From NCBI GenBank assembly GCA_003598085.1, contig QZKU01000084.1, positions 1-64,000 on the forward strand: 64,000 nt of DNA. The letters run 5' to 3'. A model generated the notes under the pieces. That model was not told the DNA's origin and did no database searches. It saw only the letters and a list, made by a program, of their open reading frames with translations. Each line of letters opens with the position of its first letter. The first letter of the stretch is position 1. Shown here in pieces: positions 46,301 to 54,696 of the stretch. The translations under genes were made by a program, and so were the position numbers. This DNA is from Candidatus Abyssobacteria bacterium SURF_5 (GTDB taxonomy: Bacteria; Abyssobacteria; SURF-5).

Positions 46301-48158
46301 CGGCATAAAATTCCTGGAATTGCTGATGCCAAAATTCGACATTTTCTTCTTTTTCCCTCAATAAACCGCTTTGAAGCAACTCCTCGTAATTATCGAACAG
46401 CTCTCCATGCTTTGATGGAGACAATTTACCAGACTGGATCATTTTCTGCCTTACGTCTTTCAAAATTTCTTTTGCTTCTTCCTTCTTAATTGCTACCTTG
46501 CCTCCGTCATCAATCATCTCATATGCTAATGCTCCCAAAAGGCTTGTCCACTGTTCTTCCGCGAGCTTACAAAGACAACGCTGGCTATCTCGCTTGTGGA
46601 GATTCGTCACGAACAATTCGAATAATTGTCCTCTCGATTTCGGCGTGTCCGAATACCCCTGCAGTGCAAGGATTGTTGTCATCATGTAAAGCATAAGCGG
46701 ATTAGATGCAAGTTCAGAGAGGCGATGCTCGTTCTGTATGGCATTGAACACCTCGGGCTCTGTCCGGCTGCTTCCACAATATCGCAGGTAATTTTCGATG
46801 AAATTGTGAATTCTTGGCTCATCGAGCGGCTCGATTTCCACTGTCTCGCGTGAAATGTCATCCGAATAGCCGACGAGCCGGGAAGTAGCATAACAGTTAT
46901 GCTTGCCGCCAAAGAAGGTTCGAACCTCTGCAATGCCATCTGCTCTATGTTCGGTACCAATTTCGTTCAGGCCATCAAAAAGGAAGACAAATTTTTGAGA
47001 AGCAAGTAGATCATCGAGTTCCGAAATCTTGCAGCCCAACTCCTGGGCGATGAGCGTCTCGATATTCTTGCCGCCAATGCCGATGTCCTTAAGTTCGATC
47101 AAGACCGGAAGAGGCGAATCCGGGTCTTGCTTCCCTTTACGCGCATACATCATTGCAAGATGCCGCAGAGAAACCGATTTTCCCGCCCCCGGCTCACCAA
47201 GAATTACCAGCTTCGGGTTTCTTTCAATTGCTTCCGCTAAAGGCATAGACTCAAATTGCTTCCGTTCTTCTTCATCTCTACCACGTCTTGAGGATCGTTC
47301 ATGCTTTCTCACTGTTTGAAGGAAATCGAAGAGCGGAGTCTTTGGTTTTGTTCCCTCTTGCCCAGAAATCTCTGCCTCAACATCTAGGGGCACATATACC
47401 GCATCAAACTCTTCTTCGTTTTGCAGGATTCCATTTATGTAAGCTTCAACATTAAATGAAAGCTTTGGGACGGTCACATCCTGCCGGGCCAATGCATCCT
47501 TCAAGAGGATTACAATCTGCGAAAGAACCTCTTCCGTACGTATCGCATGCCTGGAATGTTCAGAGTGCAGAGAATCCAGTTTTTGACTGAACAACTGGAG
47601 TTTGTTGACTATCTTGACAAGCTGCTCTTGGGTGAACGCTCCCTCCCTTATGAGCCTGTCGAAAATCTTTTGGTTCTGAGCAGTGATGTACAAAAACCGC
47701 AGTAATTCATCTTTGGAGACGGTTACGATGAATGCTTTATGAATGGCTGGGACGACTTCTCTTAGCTCTTTTTCATCGAAGTGAGCAAGAGTTGCGACTT
47801 TCTCCCGCTGCGCCAATACTTTGTCCACCGTTTCATTTGCGGCTTCTTGGGAAAGCAGGTCGGCGAATAAACTATTGGCAAAGGCTTCATCAGCTAATGC
47901 GAATGCCATTTCATCGTTCGAGACAGTTGAACGAAGGGCCTTGCTCCAGGCCTTCTGTATCAGCCCCGGCAAATCACACTGCTCCCTATATTCGCGAATC
48001 TTCTCTGTCAAGGCGACCTGCTTCGCCGCTTTTTTTCCTGCTAGTGCTTTTGCGAAATCCTTGACCTCATTGGCCGCCATGGAACCAAGCGTCGAAACAA
48101 GGAAGGGAAGTGTTATAAGCAGATTGAATTCCTGCAAAAATATCTGGTCAAGAGGCAT
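43314..48158 (-). CDS. giant NACHT-ATPase protein with HEAT-like repeats
   Basis: 1614 residues, by far the largest protein in the window. Residues 1-300 are mostly helical, with a hydrophobic stretch at about 12-28 and no recognised effector motif. A NACHT NTPase follows: Walker A GEPGAGKS (321-328), Walker B FVFLFDGLNE (390-399) and a sensor region with ATSRLVGY. Residues about 650-1560 form many degenerate alpha-helical repeats of HEAT type. The layout is that of a bacterial NLR-like defence or surveillance protein. The gene is visibly AT-richer than its neighbours and interrupts a group of Fe-S genes, which suggests transfer. It has a strong promoter. Confidence 0.8.
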   Translation of the reverse strand: MPLDQIFLQEFNLLITLPFLVSTLGSMAANEVKDFAKALAGKKAAKQVALTEKIREYREQCDLPGLIQKAWSKALRSTVSNDEMAFALADEAFANSLFADLLSQEAANETVDKVLAQREKVATLAHFDEKELREVVPAIHKAFIVTVSKDELLRFLYITAQNQKIFDRLIREGAFTQEQLVKIVNKLQLFSQKLDSLHSEHSRHAIRTEEVLSQIVILLKDALARQDVTVPKLSFNVEAYINGILQNEEEFDAVYVPLDVEAEISGQEGTKPKTPLFDFLQTVRKHERSSRRGRDEEERKQFESMPLAEAIERNPKLVILGEPGAGKSVSLRHLAMMYARKGKQDPDSPLPVLIELKDIGIGGKNIETLIAQELGCKISELDDLLASQKFVFLFDGLNEIGTEHRADGIAEVRTFFGGKHNCYATSRLVGYSDDISRETVEIEPLDEPRIHNFIENYLRYCGSSRTEPEVFNAIQNEHRLSELASNPLMLYMMTTILALQGYSDTPKSRGQLFELFVTNLHKRDSQRCLCKLAEEQWTSLLGALAYEMIDDGGKVAIKKEEAKEILKDVRQKMIQSGKLSPSKHGELFDNYEELLQSGLLREKEENVEFWHQQFQEFYAATALEQQILNFADKDDLDENKQFIQKHLNMPLWEDPLLLVAEKISRLTNVVSDCNTAITAGNRLIHLTLSLDPVFAADLARSCGPAVWKEVRIAVGEHLRAMYQLHDKYYRQVALAGMVASGSNDFVDIFLPLLTSDDRQVRLETYRAWRKFHPSSLGTNWRNVVKTWNEESRVDFLCEVISEGRMANVAEEFALMDPSLNVRFVALQMLAWIDANEAVVQILKTYRDDEFEQVLRDRILHKIPSELHVRALATYKRLLNKEEDPKERLRILFAAAKVGGDQVWERVKEELARWPSGKIGDDIETLLKPALEFGRKSDPEWVSQWVAQRIISGYLWRDHWMEFVSQIPNTLKQNLLERIVHGDFRQTSSKGVLSILAATADAEFAKSIFSRLCEFHTVTAERSKTDTACWEIFGQLRHLFHALPPVPAVSGISDTLAPELDPVQYEVAVDLLGGYEDSDLKNLLRNDLRQALRKYLKRGIPFVLSRDDFSGSLKGHLSIALARVGYPEDMSDLYRLVQADIERRRRALRARMSGERGPIPNGGARSHSNEYTRAIVLLDPEKGEEILLKILREPEYEEDAAKTLVQLAKVQKPGEAFSSRTNYSVIWNSRSGQYSTVFFEDRRRRYVAAIKQRISVIMDDHSRSGAPDSFNLRLKRLAYTIALLDGVESADYVMEIMTLRSEWDDWIRADAVEALLFSGARVQADAALAVLNPVIQRGISKKYYRDEYLLEKCLCLLPFVEPASVGIARIREVIASTRILGYGLRDLVTAIGYSRCDDSLYLLQDLAENAEYQYRYIASEWLGAVAALDTPESRRTLLDFIDPEIEHPKIELYFEQHHRKRLALLIADIARADPAMKDHLFRFCYIQISSRARLLLADIIAELRTHEALLAGLNLIDDQANPPVPDGLIEALENVFLDRHAYGDSGYSFILEPHSANDIRIRLFNMMSCDGGRRRSARTLLIQIEQWRLEYGRPNNEPRHPALDSGERWPPLRTM

Positions 48159-48466
48159 TGGTTTCTATCTCATTTCAAGCTTCAATTTTTGCCGTAGAAT
48201 CAATTCTAAGCCTTCCCGCGCACAGAGTCAACAATTGTAAAGCTTTAAGAGGATCAGTGCGATTGCATTTTTGCCATTTGAACTTTGATTCGAGGGCCGC
48301 CCCTACGGAGGATGCGGGATGGCGAAGGAGCGGTGGGCGGGCAGATAGGTCGGCCTCCACTATTAACTTAATCAGCGCAAATCTGAGAAATCTGCGGATA
48401 GAATAAGTATCGGTTTCTTGATTCGCGGCATTCGGCGCGCTTCTCAGTATTCGTGGTGGATGCTTC
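48159..48466. other. intergenic region upstream of NACHT gene
   Basis: It holds the NACHT promoter (48203-48231) and a GC-rich patch. 48369-48399 holds an AATCAGCGCAAATCTGAG unit related to 4198-4223. No gene was seen. Confidence 0.45.
48203..48231 (-). promoter_or_regulatory. sigma-70 promoter for NACHT gene
   Basis: On the minus strand TTGACT and TAGAAT are 17 bases apart, about 45 bases before the ATG at 48158. It is an AT-rich and good match. No operator-like repeat was noticed. Confidence 0.6.
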
Positions 48467-49276
48467 TTACAGGTCCGCCTTCTTCGGGATTTTGCGGGCG
48501 CAGGGGACTTTGGTCTGGCATTTGCCGCAGCCGCCGACGACGATGTTGTACTGCGGCACGTAATGAGCCATCACCTTGGTCACAAGGAATTCCTGGCATT
48601 TCATATGGTCTTTTCCTTCGGGCGTGATCGCGCCGACCGGACAGCGCGCGATACACAGGCCGCACGTGCCTTTCTCGTCGTACAGGCAGTTATCGCGCAG
48701 TCCCTTGGTGCGCGGAGACGGCTGAAGCTCGAGATCGGTGACAACGGTTCCGTAGCGGCCGGCGCAGCCTTTCTCATTGATAAGGGCATACGAGAGGCAG
48801 AAGGTGCCCATGCCGGCGATGTAGGCCGAGTGGCGCTCCGACCAGTTGCTCGAGGTATTGAGCATCTCGAAGTTGTCCGAGCGTGACGGCGCCACCGCCT
48901 GATATCCCGCCTTCTGGAGCGATGCGGCCACGTGGTCGCGCAAAGCGTTGAGGAAATCTTCGCCGTAATAGCGGGTGAGGTACCATTCCTTCGAGGACAT
49001 CCCTTCCGGGTAGTTGCTTTCGATGACCTCTTTGGTGAACGGCAGGAAGAACGCGATGACGCTTTTCGCGTTCGGGACCCAGTCCTGCGGCATGGTGTGG
49101 TGCGGGCCGATGACGCCCTCTTTCTTCAATTCCGCATAGAGCGGGTCGTTCGCCGACGCGAAACCAACCAGCGGGGAGGGATCATACATTCGCATTCCGC
49201 CGCATTCGGGGATGTGGTTGCCTTCGCCGCGAGCGACGAAATCATTGATGAGTTTGATGATATCCTGGTTTTTCAT
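48467..49276 (-). CDS. QueG-like 4Fe-4S reductase
   Basis: 269 residues with AAGGAG before its ATG. The N-terminus and middle (PNAKSVIAFFLPF, then NWSERHSAYIAGMGTF) look like QueG-like reductases. The C-terminal part has GTCGLCIARCPVGAI for one cluster and CGKCQTKVPC for a second, less typical one. It lacks the HEAT tail and GCDxCQ hallmark, so the substrate is probably not epoxyqueuosine. Similar genes occur in anaerobes beside corrinoid systems, but none lies here. Confidence 0.75.
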   Translation of the reverse strand: MKNQDIIKLINDFVARGEGNHIPECGGMRMYDPSPLVGFASANDPLYAELKKEGVIGPHHTMPQDWVPNAKSVIAFFLPFTKEVIESNYPEGMSSKEWYLTRYYGEDFLNALRDHVAASLQKAGYQAVAPSRSDNFEMLNTSSNWSERHSAYIAGMGTFCLSYALINEKGCAGRYGTVVTDLELQPSPRTKGLRDNCLYDEKGTCGLCIARCPVGAITPEGKDHMKCQEFLVTKVMAHYVPQYNIVVGGCGKCQTKVPCARKIPKKADL

Positions 49277-50032
49277 GGTGCTCCTTGGTTAACGGTGCGG
49301 GGGTAATTCCATGTGTCCGCCCGATTGAGCGACGGGTTTTCGCTCCTGGGACAGGCGCCAGGGTCGCAGACCTGTATCTACGAATTCAAAAAGGCATGAG
49401 TTCCGCAAATGGAGCCAGTCCCCTTCGCTCCGAACCGTCCCCCTCGTCATCGTCGGACAGTCTCTAATTCCCGCTGTTTGCGTCCCCCTCGCGCTAATTT
49501 TGCGAAGACTGTACGAATGAATTCGCACCTACCAAATTAAACAGGTACGTTGCAAATGAATTCGCACCTGCCGAATCGAACGCCTGCCTAGAAAATGAAT
49601 CGCACCTACCGAATGAACGCGCTTCCGCCCAAGCGGTAGGGCCGAATTCATTCGGCCAGTCTTGTCGCCGGCGCAATGAATCGCGCCCCTGTAATGGATA
49701 CCACGACACGCAAATTTGCCGAATTGTTTCCTCCTTCATCACCGGTTCAAAAGGCGAGATTCTTCGCTTCGCTCAGAATGACAGATTCTGAGTTCTCTGC
49801 GGACGCTTCCTGCTGGCCGATCTTGTCGAGGCCGTATGCGGAACTTTCCCATCCTGGAAGGCGTTCAGCAACAGTTTAAATAAAAACGAGATTCTTCCCC
49901 CGACCGCAGGGTCAGAATAATCCCGCAAGGCGGGGGATTCCGCTTACGCTCAACAGCAAAGCGAGATTCTTCGCTCCGCTCAATGACAGATAACGCTGAC
50001 AAATATCGCTGAACAATATCGTTCCCGCGGCC
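49277..50032. repeat. repeat-filled intergenic region
   Basis: About 750 bases with no supported gene. 49514-49615 contains three near-direct units (GAATTCGCACCTACC, GAATTCGCACCTGCC and GAATCGCACCTACC). A GGCCGAATTCATTCGGCC palindrome lies at 49640-49657. GAGATTCTTCGC plus GCTCAGAATGAC-type units lie at 49754-49783 and 49961-49989. The same families occur at 6.1, 32.3 and 59-60 kb. Confidence 0.65.
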
Positions 50033-50713
50033 CTAATGTTTGGCGTCGATAAAGGTTTCCGGATTAAAATCGGAAGACCGGAAAAAGTTGATGATGCCGC
50101 GCTCGCTCTCCTCGACCTCGTGTGCGCGGCCAGCCACCTCGCCGGCTATCTCATGCGGGATGACAATGACGCCGTGCTGGTCTCCGTGCAGCAGGTCGCC
50201 CGGCTTGATCGTGAGCCCGCCGACCGAGACGGGCGTGCCGATCTCGACCAAGTGCTCGTATGCGTGCGAGGGAATCACATGCGTCGCGAAGAAGTGGAAT
50301 CCCATCGCGCGCACTTCGTCCAGGTCTCTGACGCCCCCGTTGGTCACCACTCCGATACAGCCGAGCGCTTTATGGATGGTGCCGTTGACCTCTCCCCACA
50401 TAGATCCCACACACGGTGGGTTATCGATGTCTTCAATGACGACGACGCGCGGCGCCGGCGTCTGGAGAATGAGTTTCCACATCTCGTGGTTAAGTCCGCG
50501 GTGTTTCTCTTCAGCGGGTTTGTTTGCGCAAAGCTTGCCGGTGGCCGCATAGCCGACCAGCGGCCCAAGCTCCGGGAGAATGCAGCGTATCTGCGGGTTC
50601 ATGAAGCCGGAATTGCGCGGCTGAACGTCGAATGTCTCGATAGCATTAATGATCGTGGGCGTGGTGATTTTTCGCAGCTCCTCTATCTGCTCGCGAGTCA
50701 GGGGCATGGCCAT
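50033..50713 (-). CDS. RraA-family protein (HMG/CHA aldolase-like)
   Basis: 226 residues from the ATG at 50713 with GAAAGGAG upstream. The RraA fold is shown by TPTIINAIETF, GYAATGK, EDIDNPPCVGSMWGEV, GCIGVVTNGGVRDLDE, then PGDLLHGDQHGV. Members of this family are 4-hydroxy-4-methyl-2-oxoglutarate or related aldolases, or RNase E regulators in enterics. Being next to a sugar or uronate-type symporter suggests catabolism of an organic acid or sugar acid. The substrate is unknown. Confidence 0.8.
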   Translation of the reverse strand: MAMPLTREQIEELRKITTPTIINAIETFDVQPRNSGFMNPQIRCILPELGPLVGYAATGKLCANKPAEEKHRGLNHEMWKLILQTPAPRVVVIEDIDNPPCVGSMWGEVNGTIHKALGCIGVVTNGGVRDLDEVRAMGFHFFATHVIPSHAYEHLVEIGTPVSVGGLTIKPGDLLHGDQHGVIVIPHEIAGEVAGRAHEVEESERGIINFFRSSDFNPETFIDAKH

Positions 50714-50793
50714 ACAGAATCTCCTTTCGGAAGGAATGAAATCGCTAAGCCATGAAGGCACGAAGCGAATTCTTCTTCAGTAATAACTCCCAA

Positions 50794-52230
50794 TCATTTT
50801 TGAGCTTCTTTCCGCCGTTCATCGATTTGGCGGACGATGTTGCGATGTACTTCTTTCGTAATCGGGAACTTGAGGAAAATGAGGATGCCGAGAACGAGTA
50901 GCACGCTCGGTATCGGGCCGAACAGCATCTTGATTCCAAGAAGAGCCTGCGGCGTTTGATCCACGTTCGGCACATACCCGACGAAATCAAGCAGATACCC
51001 GATGATCATGAAGGCGCCGCCGATTGCTCCTTTGCGAATGAGGGTCCAGATGCCGTAGAAGGCGCCTTCCCTGCGGTCGCCCACGTGCAGCTGGTCCCAC
51101 TCGATGATGTCCGGCAGAATGGAGCCGGGAATCAGCCACAGGCCGATATTGAAGGCGCCGGCTATGATCATTGTCGCTCCGTAGATGAAGTAATCGCCGG
51201 GACCGAGCAGCAGGATCACCCAGAGCAGCGCCGCATAGACAAGCATAGTAAAGATATACGCGTTCTTCTTTCCGATGCGCCCGGTCAACTTTATCCAGAG
51301 CGGAATTGAGATGAACACGCCCACGAAGAACGCGGCGAAGAAATGAGGATACAGGTCCTCGCGCTGAAAATAGTACTTCACGATGTAGCGGGTGACGGCG
51401 ATTGTCGTGTAGTTTGAAATGGCGGTGCACGAGGATGTCAGCACGAGCAAGAGGAAAGGACGATTGCCGGCGGTTGCTTTCAAGGATTTGAGCAGCGGGA
51501 GCTTTGATGTTTTCGAGAGGTCGGGATTCTCACGCGTTCCGAAATAGGTGAAAAGTCCTGAAGCGATTGCCAGAACCGCAACCAGCAGTCCGAGAAAAGA
51601 GAAGTCGCCTCGTTGCGTGGCGAAAATTCCGACCAGGATGACCGGCGCCATTGTGCCGAGGATGTCCCCGAGGGTCGCAAAGACCTGCTGGTAGGCTGAT
51701 AAACGAGTTCTCTCGTCATAATCGAGGGTGATCTCCGGCGCCAGCGCGAAATAGGGAGTTTCCCAGACTGTCCGGAACGTATAAAAGACAATAAATACAA
51801 TGGCGAAATAGAGGGAAGCAGCTTGTATGGACAGGTTGAGCGGCGGAGAGAAGAGCAGGAAAAAGAGGATAGCCGCCGGGAACATGCCGATCATGATGTA
51901 GGGGCGGCGGCGGCCCCATTTCCACGAGGTATGGTCGGATACGTGGCCCATCAACGGATCGGTCACGGCGTCCCATACCTGCGCGAGCGCCATAACGGCG
52001 CCAACTGTTGTGGAGGCTATGAGAACTATGTCGGTATAAAAGAACAGCAGGTGAACGCTGATCATGGTCGCCATTCCATTTAGCCCGATCATGGACGACC
52101 CGTATCCGATCAGCGTTTTCAGCGGGAGCCGGAAGGCCCGCGCCGCGGTTTCGGCCGCGCCGACGGGGGCTGCCTGATTATCATTACCGGTCGAGCATGA
52201 AAGCACTTCGCCGGCATTTCCTTTATCCAT
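50794..52230 (-). CDS. GPH-family cation symporter (sugar/glycoside)
   Basis: 478 residues with twelve predicted membrane segments. The GSSMIGLNGMA start, the DAVTDPLMGHVSDHT motif and RRRPYIMIG after the second helix mark the glycoside-pentoside-hexuronide symporter family. It likely imports a sugar, glycoside or sulfonated or uronic compound with sodium or protons. The start is uncertain between the GTG at 52236 and the ATG at 52230. It shares a strand with the RraA gene after an 80-base gap. Confidence 0.8.
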   Translation of the reverse strand: MDKGNAGEVLSCSTGNDNQAAPVGAAETAARAFRLPLKTLIGYGSSMIGLNGMATMISVHLLFFYTDIVLIASTTVGAVMALAQVWDAVTDPLMGHVSDHTSWKWGRRRPYIMIGMFPAAILFFLLFSPPLNLSIQAASLYFAIVFIVFYTFRTVWETPYFALAPEITLDYDERTRLSAYQQVFATLGDILGTMAPVILVGIFATQRGDFSFLGLLVAVLAIASGLFTYFGTRENPDLSKTSKLPLLKSLKATAGNRPFLLLVLTSSCTAISNYTTIAVTRYIVKYYFQREDLYPHFFAAFFVGVFISIPLWIKLTGRIGKKNAYIFTMLVYAALLWVILLLGPGDYFIYGATMIIAGAFNIGLWLIPGSILPDIIEWDQLHVGDRREGAFYGIWTLIRKGAIGGAFMIIGYLLDFVGYVPNVDQTPQALLGIKMLFGPIPSVLLVLGILIFLKFPITKEVHRNIVRQIDERRKEAQK

Positions 52231-52283
52231 TACCACCTGGTCTTGAAGAATAATTGTTCACGTTGCGGCACCCGTAATTTTGC

Positions 52284-52299
52284 TGGCACAATTCATGCT
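52284..52299 (+). promoter_or_regulatory. sigma-54-like promoter candidate
   Basis: TGGCACAATTCATGCT has the TGGCAC element and GG-N10-GC spacing of sigma-54 promoters, but the second half is only a partial match. It is about 190 bases before the HEAT-protein gene. No activator gene is near. Confidence 0.3.
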
Positions 52300-52311
52300 C
52301 AAATTGTCCTC

Positions 52312-52341
52312 ATTGTAGTACGCCTGACCGAAACGCGTCAA
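52312..52341 (-). promoter_or_regulatory. sigma-70 promoter for GPH symporter gene
   Basis: On the minus strand TTGACG and TACAAT are 18 bases apart, about 80 bases before the start codon. Confidence 0.55.
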
Positions 52342-52488
52342 CATGTTTTTCCGGTGGCGGGGGTATGTATAAAAATGATGATTATTCATAAACCTTTGAA
52401 ATAACAAGCGATAACCCACTTCTTAACGAGGAGCCCCGGTTCTGCCTAGTATGGACAAGCGGAACACCCTCAGGAGGGGAAAATCCTG

Positions 52489-54696
52489 ATGCAGTGGCAA
52501 GCTGGACCATTTGATGGTTCAAAAACGTCCACCCAACACGCCGCCGACGAGTTTCTTGCCGCTTTTATCCTGGCCAAGAAAAACCTCCAGTTGTATCCTG
52601 CCGGCAACGCCATGGTCAACGAGTCGCTGCAAAAGGTTCTTTCGATAATGAAAAAGCGCTTCCCGGATGAAGAGGTTGTGGAGCTTCTGATCGAGAAGAA
52701 GCGGATTCGGGTTAACAGAAAAGAAGGAACGACAAACGACCCTCGAGTTCAGGATTTGGCGCTCGAATGTTTCAAGCGGGGCGTCAGGAAAATCTTTCTC
52801 GATTCGTTTATTCCGGTGGAGGAACTGAGGGCTCTGCTCGGGATCCTGAACCTGCCGAGGGAGAGCATAGCGAAGGCAGGCGGCATCGAGAAATTCACCA
52901 AGAGCCGCAACCTGGTCCATGCGCTCGTCGAGGAAACCGCCGAGTTAATGATCGTCGATGGCGAGAGTTTTTTCCTGCCTGACGAACTCGCCCCGCAAGG
53001 CACTGACAGTCCTCCCGATTCGCGCGAGCCGGACAGTGCCGAATTAATTGGGAGCATGTTTGTGCGCATTCAAGGCGGGAGCGCTCAGGACATGAAACGC
53101 CTTCAAATGCTGCTGAAGGAGCCGAGCCGCTTTTCCCGCGCGCTCGAGAGGTTCGCCCTCCAGTTCGATCAGGCAGAGGGGGATGCCGCTGATGACTCGC
53201 AGATAGCTCGATTGCGGCAGGCGTTGAAGGCGATCGAAACCGCCTCCACGCACCTGTCGTCCGAAGAAGAACGGCATGAAGTGGTACAGAACCTGGCGCT
53301 GTCGGTGCTGAATATGTCGGCGGGTATGAGGGGAGATCTGGTCAGAGATGGCCTTGTGCCGAACCTGGCGCTCAAGAGCATCGAGTCGGAGATTCTCAGC
53401 CTGTTTCCCGCTTCGCAACTTGCCGATGCGCTCCTGGAGAATTTTGAGGCGAGCGGGGGATCGGCTTCCGTGTTGCAGGGATACTTCAAGAACCTGAAAT
53501 TGAGCGGGGCAAACAAAGCGGAGTTGGCGGGGATTCTGCGGGACGGTCTCAGCACGAAAGGCAAGCTGACTTCCGAGACAGAGGAAGTCCTTTTCGCAGA
53601 AGAGAGGAGCCTTCCTGAAGCTGCGGGCGGTCCTGATGCCGGCGCCCCGCCCCACATGCTTGTGATGGAGCAGTATCCTTGTGAGAAGGTGTTGTTTCTT
53701 CCAGAGGAACGCTCCCGATTGGATGTGCAAGTCGCGGAGGAACTGCAAGCCCCGATCGAATACCAGCTGACACCCATCCTGCTCGAGTTGATGAGATACG
53801 AAAATGTCGCGACTCATCATGCGGCGATCTTGAAGCGGGTCCGGGAGTCGATGGAATATCTGATCGAAAAGCATGATTTTGAGAGGGCTGCGCAGCTTCT
53901 GAAGAACCTGAAGGAGGAGTTCGAACGGAAAAAACGGATGTTTTCCCAGCAGCAGCTCAAGCCGTTTGTCTCATTGCTGGAAGAATACAGCGAGGGCGCC
54001 GTTGTGCGAGAACTGGCGGCTACGTTGCGAAACATGCAGGGCGAGGGACCCGAATTCGAGCGAGTGGTCCAATATTTTGAAGCGGCTGGGCCGCCCGCCG
54101 TCTCGCAACTCATGGGGACGCTCGAAGAGGAGAAATCGCGGCGAGCCCGGCTGCTGATCTGCAAAGTGATCGCTCGCGCCGGCGACAAGAACGTGGTTGC
54201 AGTGGCTGAAAAGCTGAAGCACCCGAAATGGTTTGTCGTGCGAAATGCGGTTTCGATACTGGCGCAGACCGGTTCGCCTGCCTGCGTGCCATATCTGGAA
54301 TTCGCGCTTGCACACAAGGATTCGCGCGTTCGCAAGGAGGCACTGAGGGCGCTGGCGGCGATCCGGTCGGGCGAAGCCGTGGAACTTTTGTGCTCCACGT
54401 TGGACGATGACGACCCGGCTATCTGCAAAACGGCGCTCGGGTGGGTGGCGGCGATTGAGGCGGAGCAAGCCGTTCCGATTTTACAGCGGCATTTATCGGG
54501 GCGGGCGATTTTCCAGCGGGATGATGAATTCCTACGATTGTCCGTTGATGCGCTGAAATCGATAGCAACGAAGCCGGCTTTGTCTATACTCGAGAAACTT
54601 GCGCAAACCCGCAGCTTTTTCCGCCGCCGGAAGGCGGCTGCGATTCGAGCGCTCGCAGGCGCGGCTCTTCGTGATCTAAGCGAGGCGAATGTATGA
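52489..54696 (+). CDS. HEAT-repeat protein partnered with HD-GYP
   Basis: 735 residues with AGGAGGGG before the ATG. Residues about 15-135 form a domain (FILAKKNLQLYPAGNAMV, then FKRGVRKIFLDSFIP and ELRALLGIL) that recurs in simpler form in the next gene. A long helical middle follows, and residues about 540-735 are HEAT-like repeats (LLICKVIARAGDKNVVAV, ALRALAAIRSGEAVELL). There is no enzyme motif. Its stop overlaps the HD-GYP start (ATGA), so the two proteins are made together and may form a complex that tunes the phosphodiesterase. Confidence 0.75.
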   Translation: MQWQAGPFDGSKTSTQHAADEFLAAFILAKKNLQLYPAGNAMVNESLQKVLSIMKKRFPDEEVVELLIEKKRIRVNRKEGTTNDPRVQDLALECFKRGVRKIFLDSFIPVEELRALLGILNLPRESIAKAGGIEKFTKSRNLVHALVEETAELMIVDGESFFLPDELAPQGTDSPPDSREPDSAELIGSMFVRIQGGSAQDMKRLQMLLKEPSRFSRALERFALQFDQAEGDAADDSQIARLRQALKAIETASTHLSSEEERHEVVQNLALSVLNMSAGMRGDLVRDGLVPNLALKSIESEILSLFPASQLADALLENFEASGGSASVLQGYFKNLKLSGANKAELAGILRDGLSTKGKLTSETEEVLFAEERSLPEAAGGPDAGAPPHMLVMEQYPCEKVLFLPEERSRLDVQVAEELQAPIEYQLTPILLELMRYENVATHHAAILKRVRESMEYLIEKHDFERAAQLLKNLKEEFERKKRMFSQQQLKPFVSLLEEYSEGAVVRELAATLRNMQGEGPEFERVVQYFEAAGPPAVSQLMGTLEEEKSRRARLLICKVIARAGDKNVVAVAEKLKHPKWFVVRNAVSILAQTGSPACVPYLEFALAHKDSRVRKEALRALAAIRSGEAVELLCSTLDDDDPAICKTALGWVAAIEAEQAVPILQRHLSGRAIFQRDDEFLRLSVDALKSIATKPALSILEKLAQTRSFFRRRKAAAIRALAGAALRDLSEANV

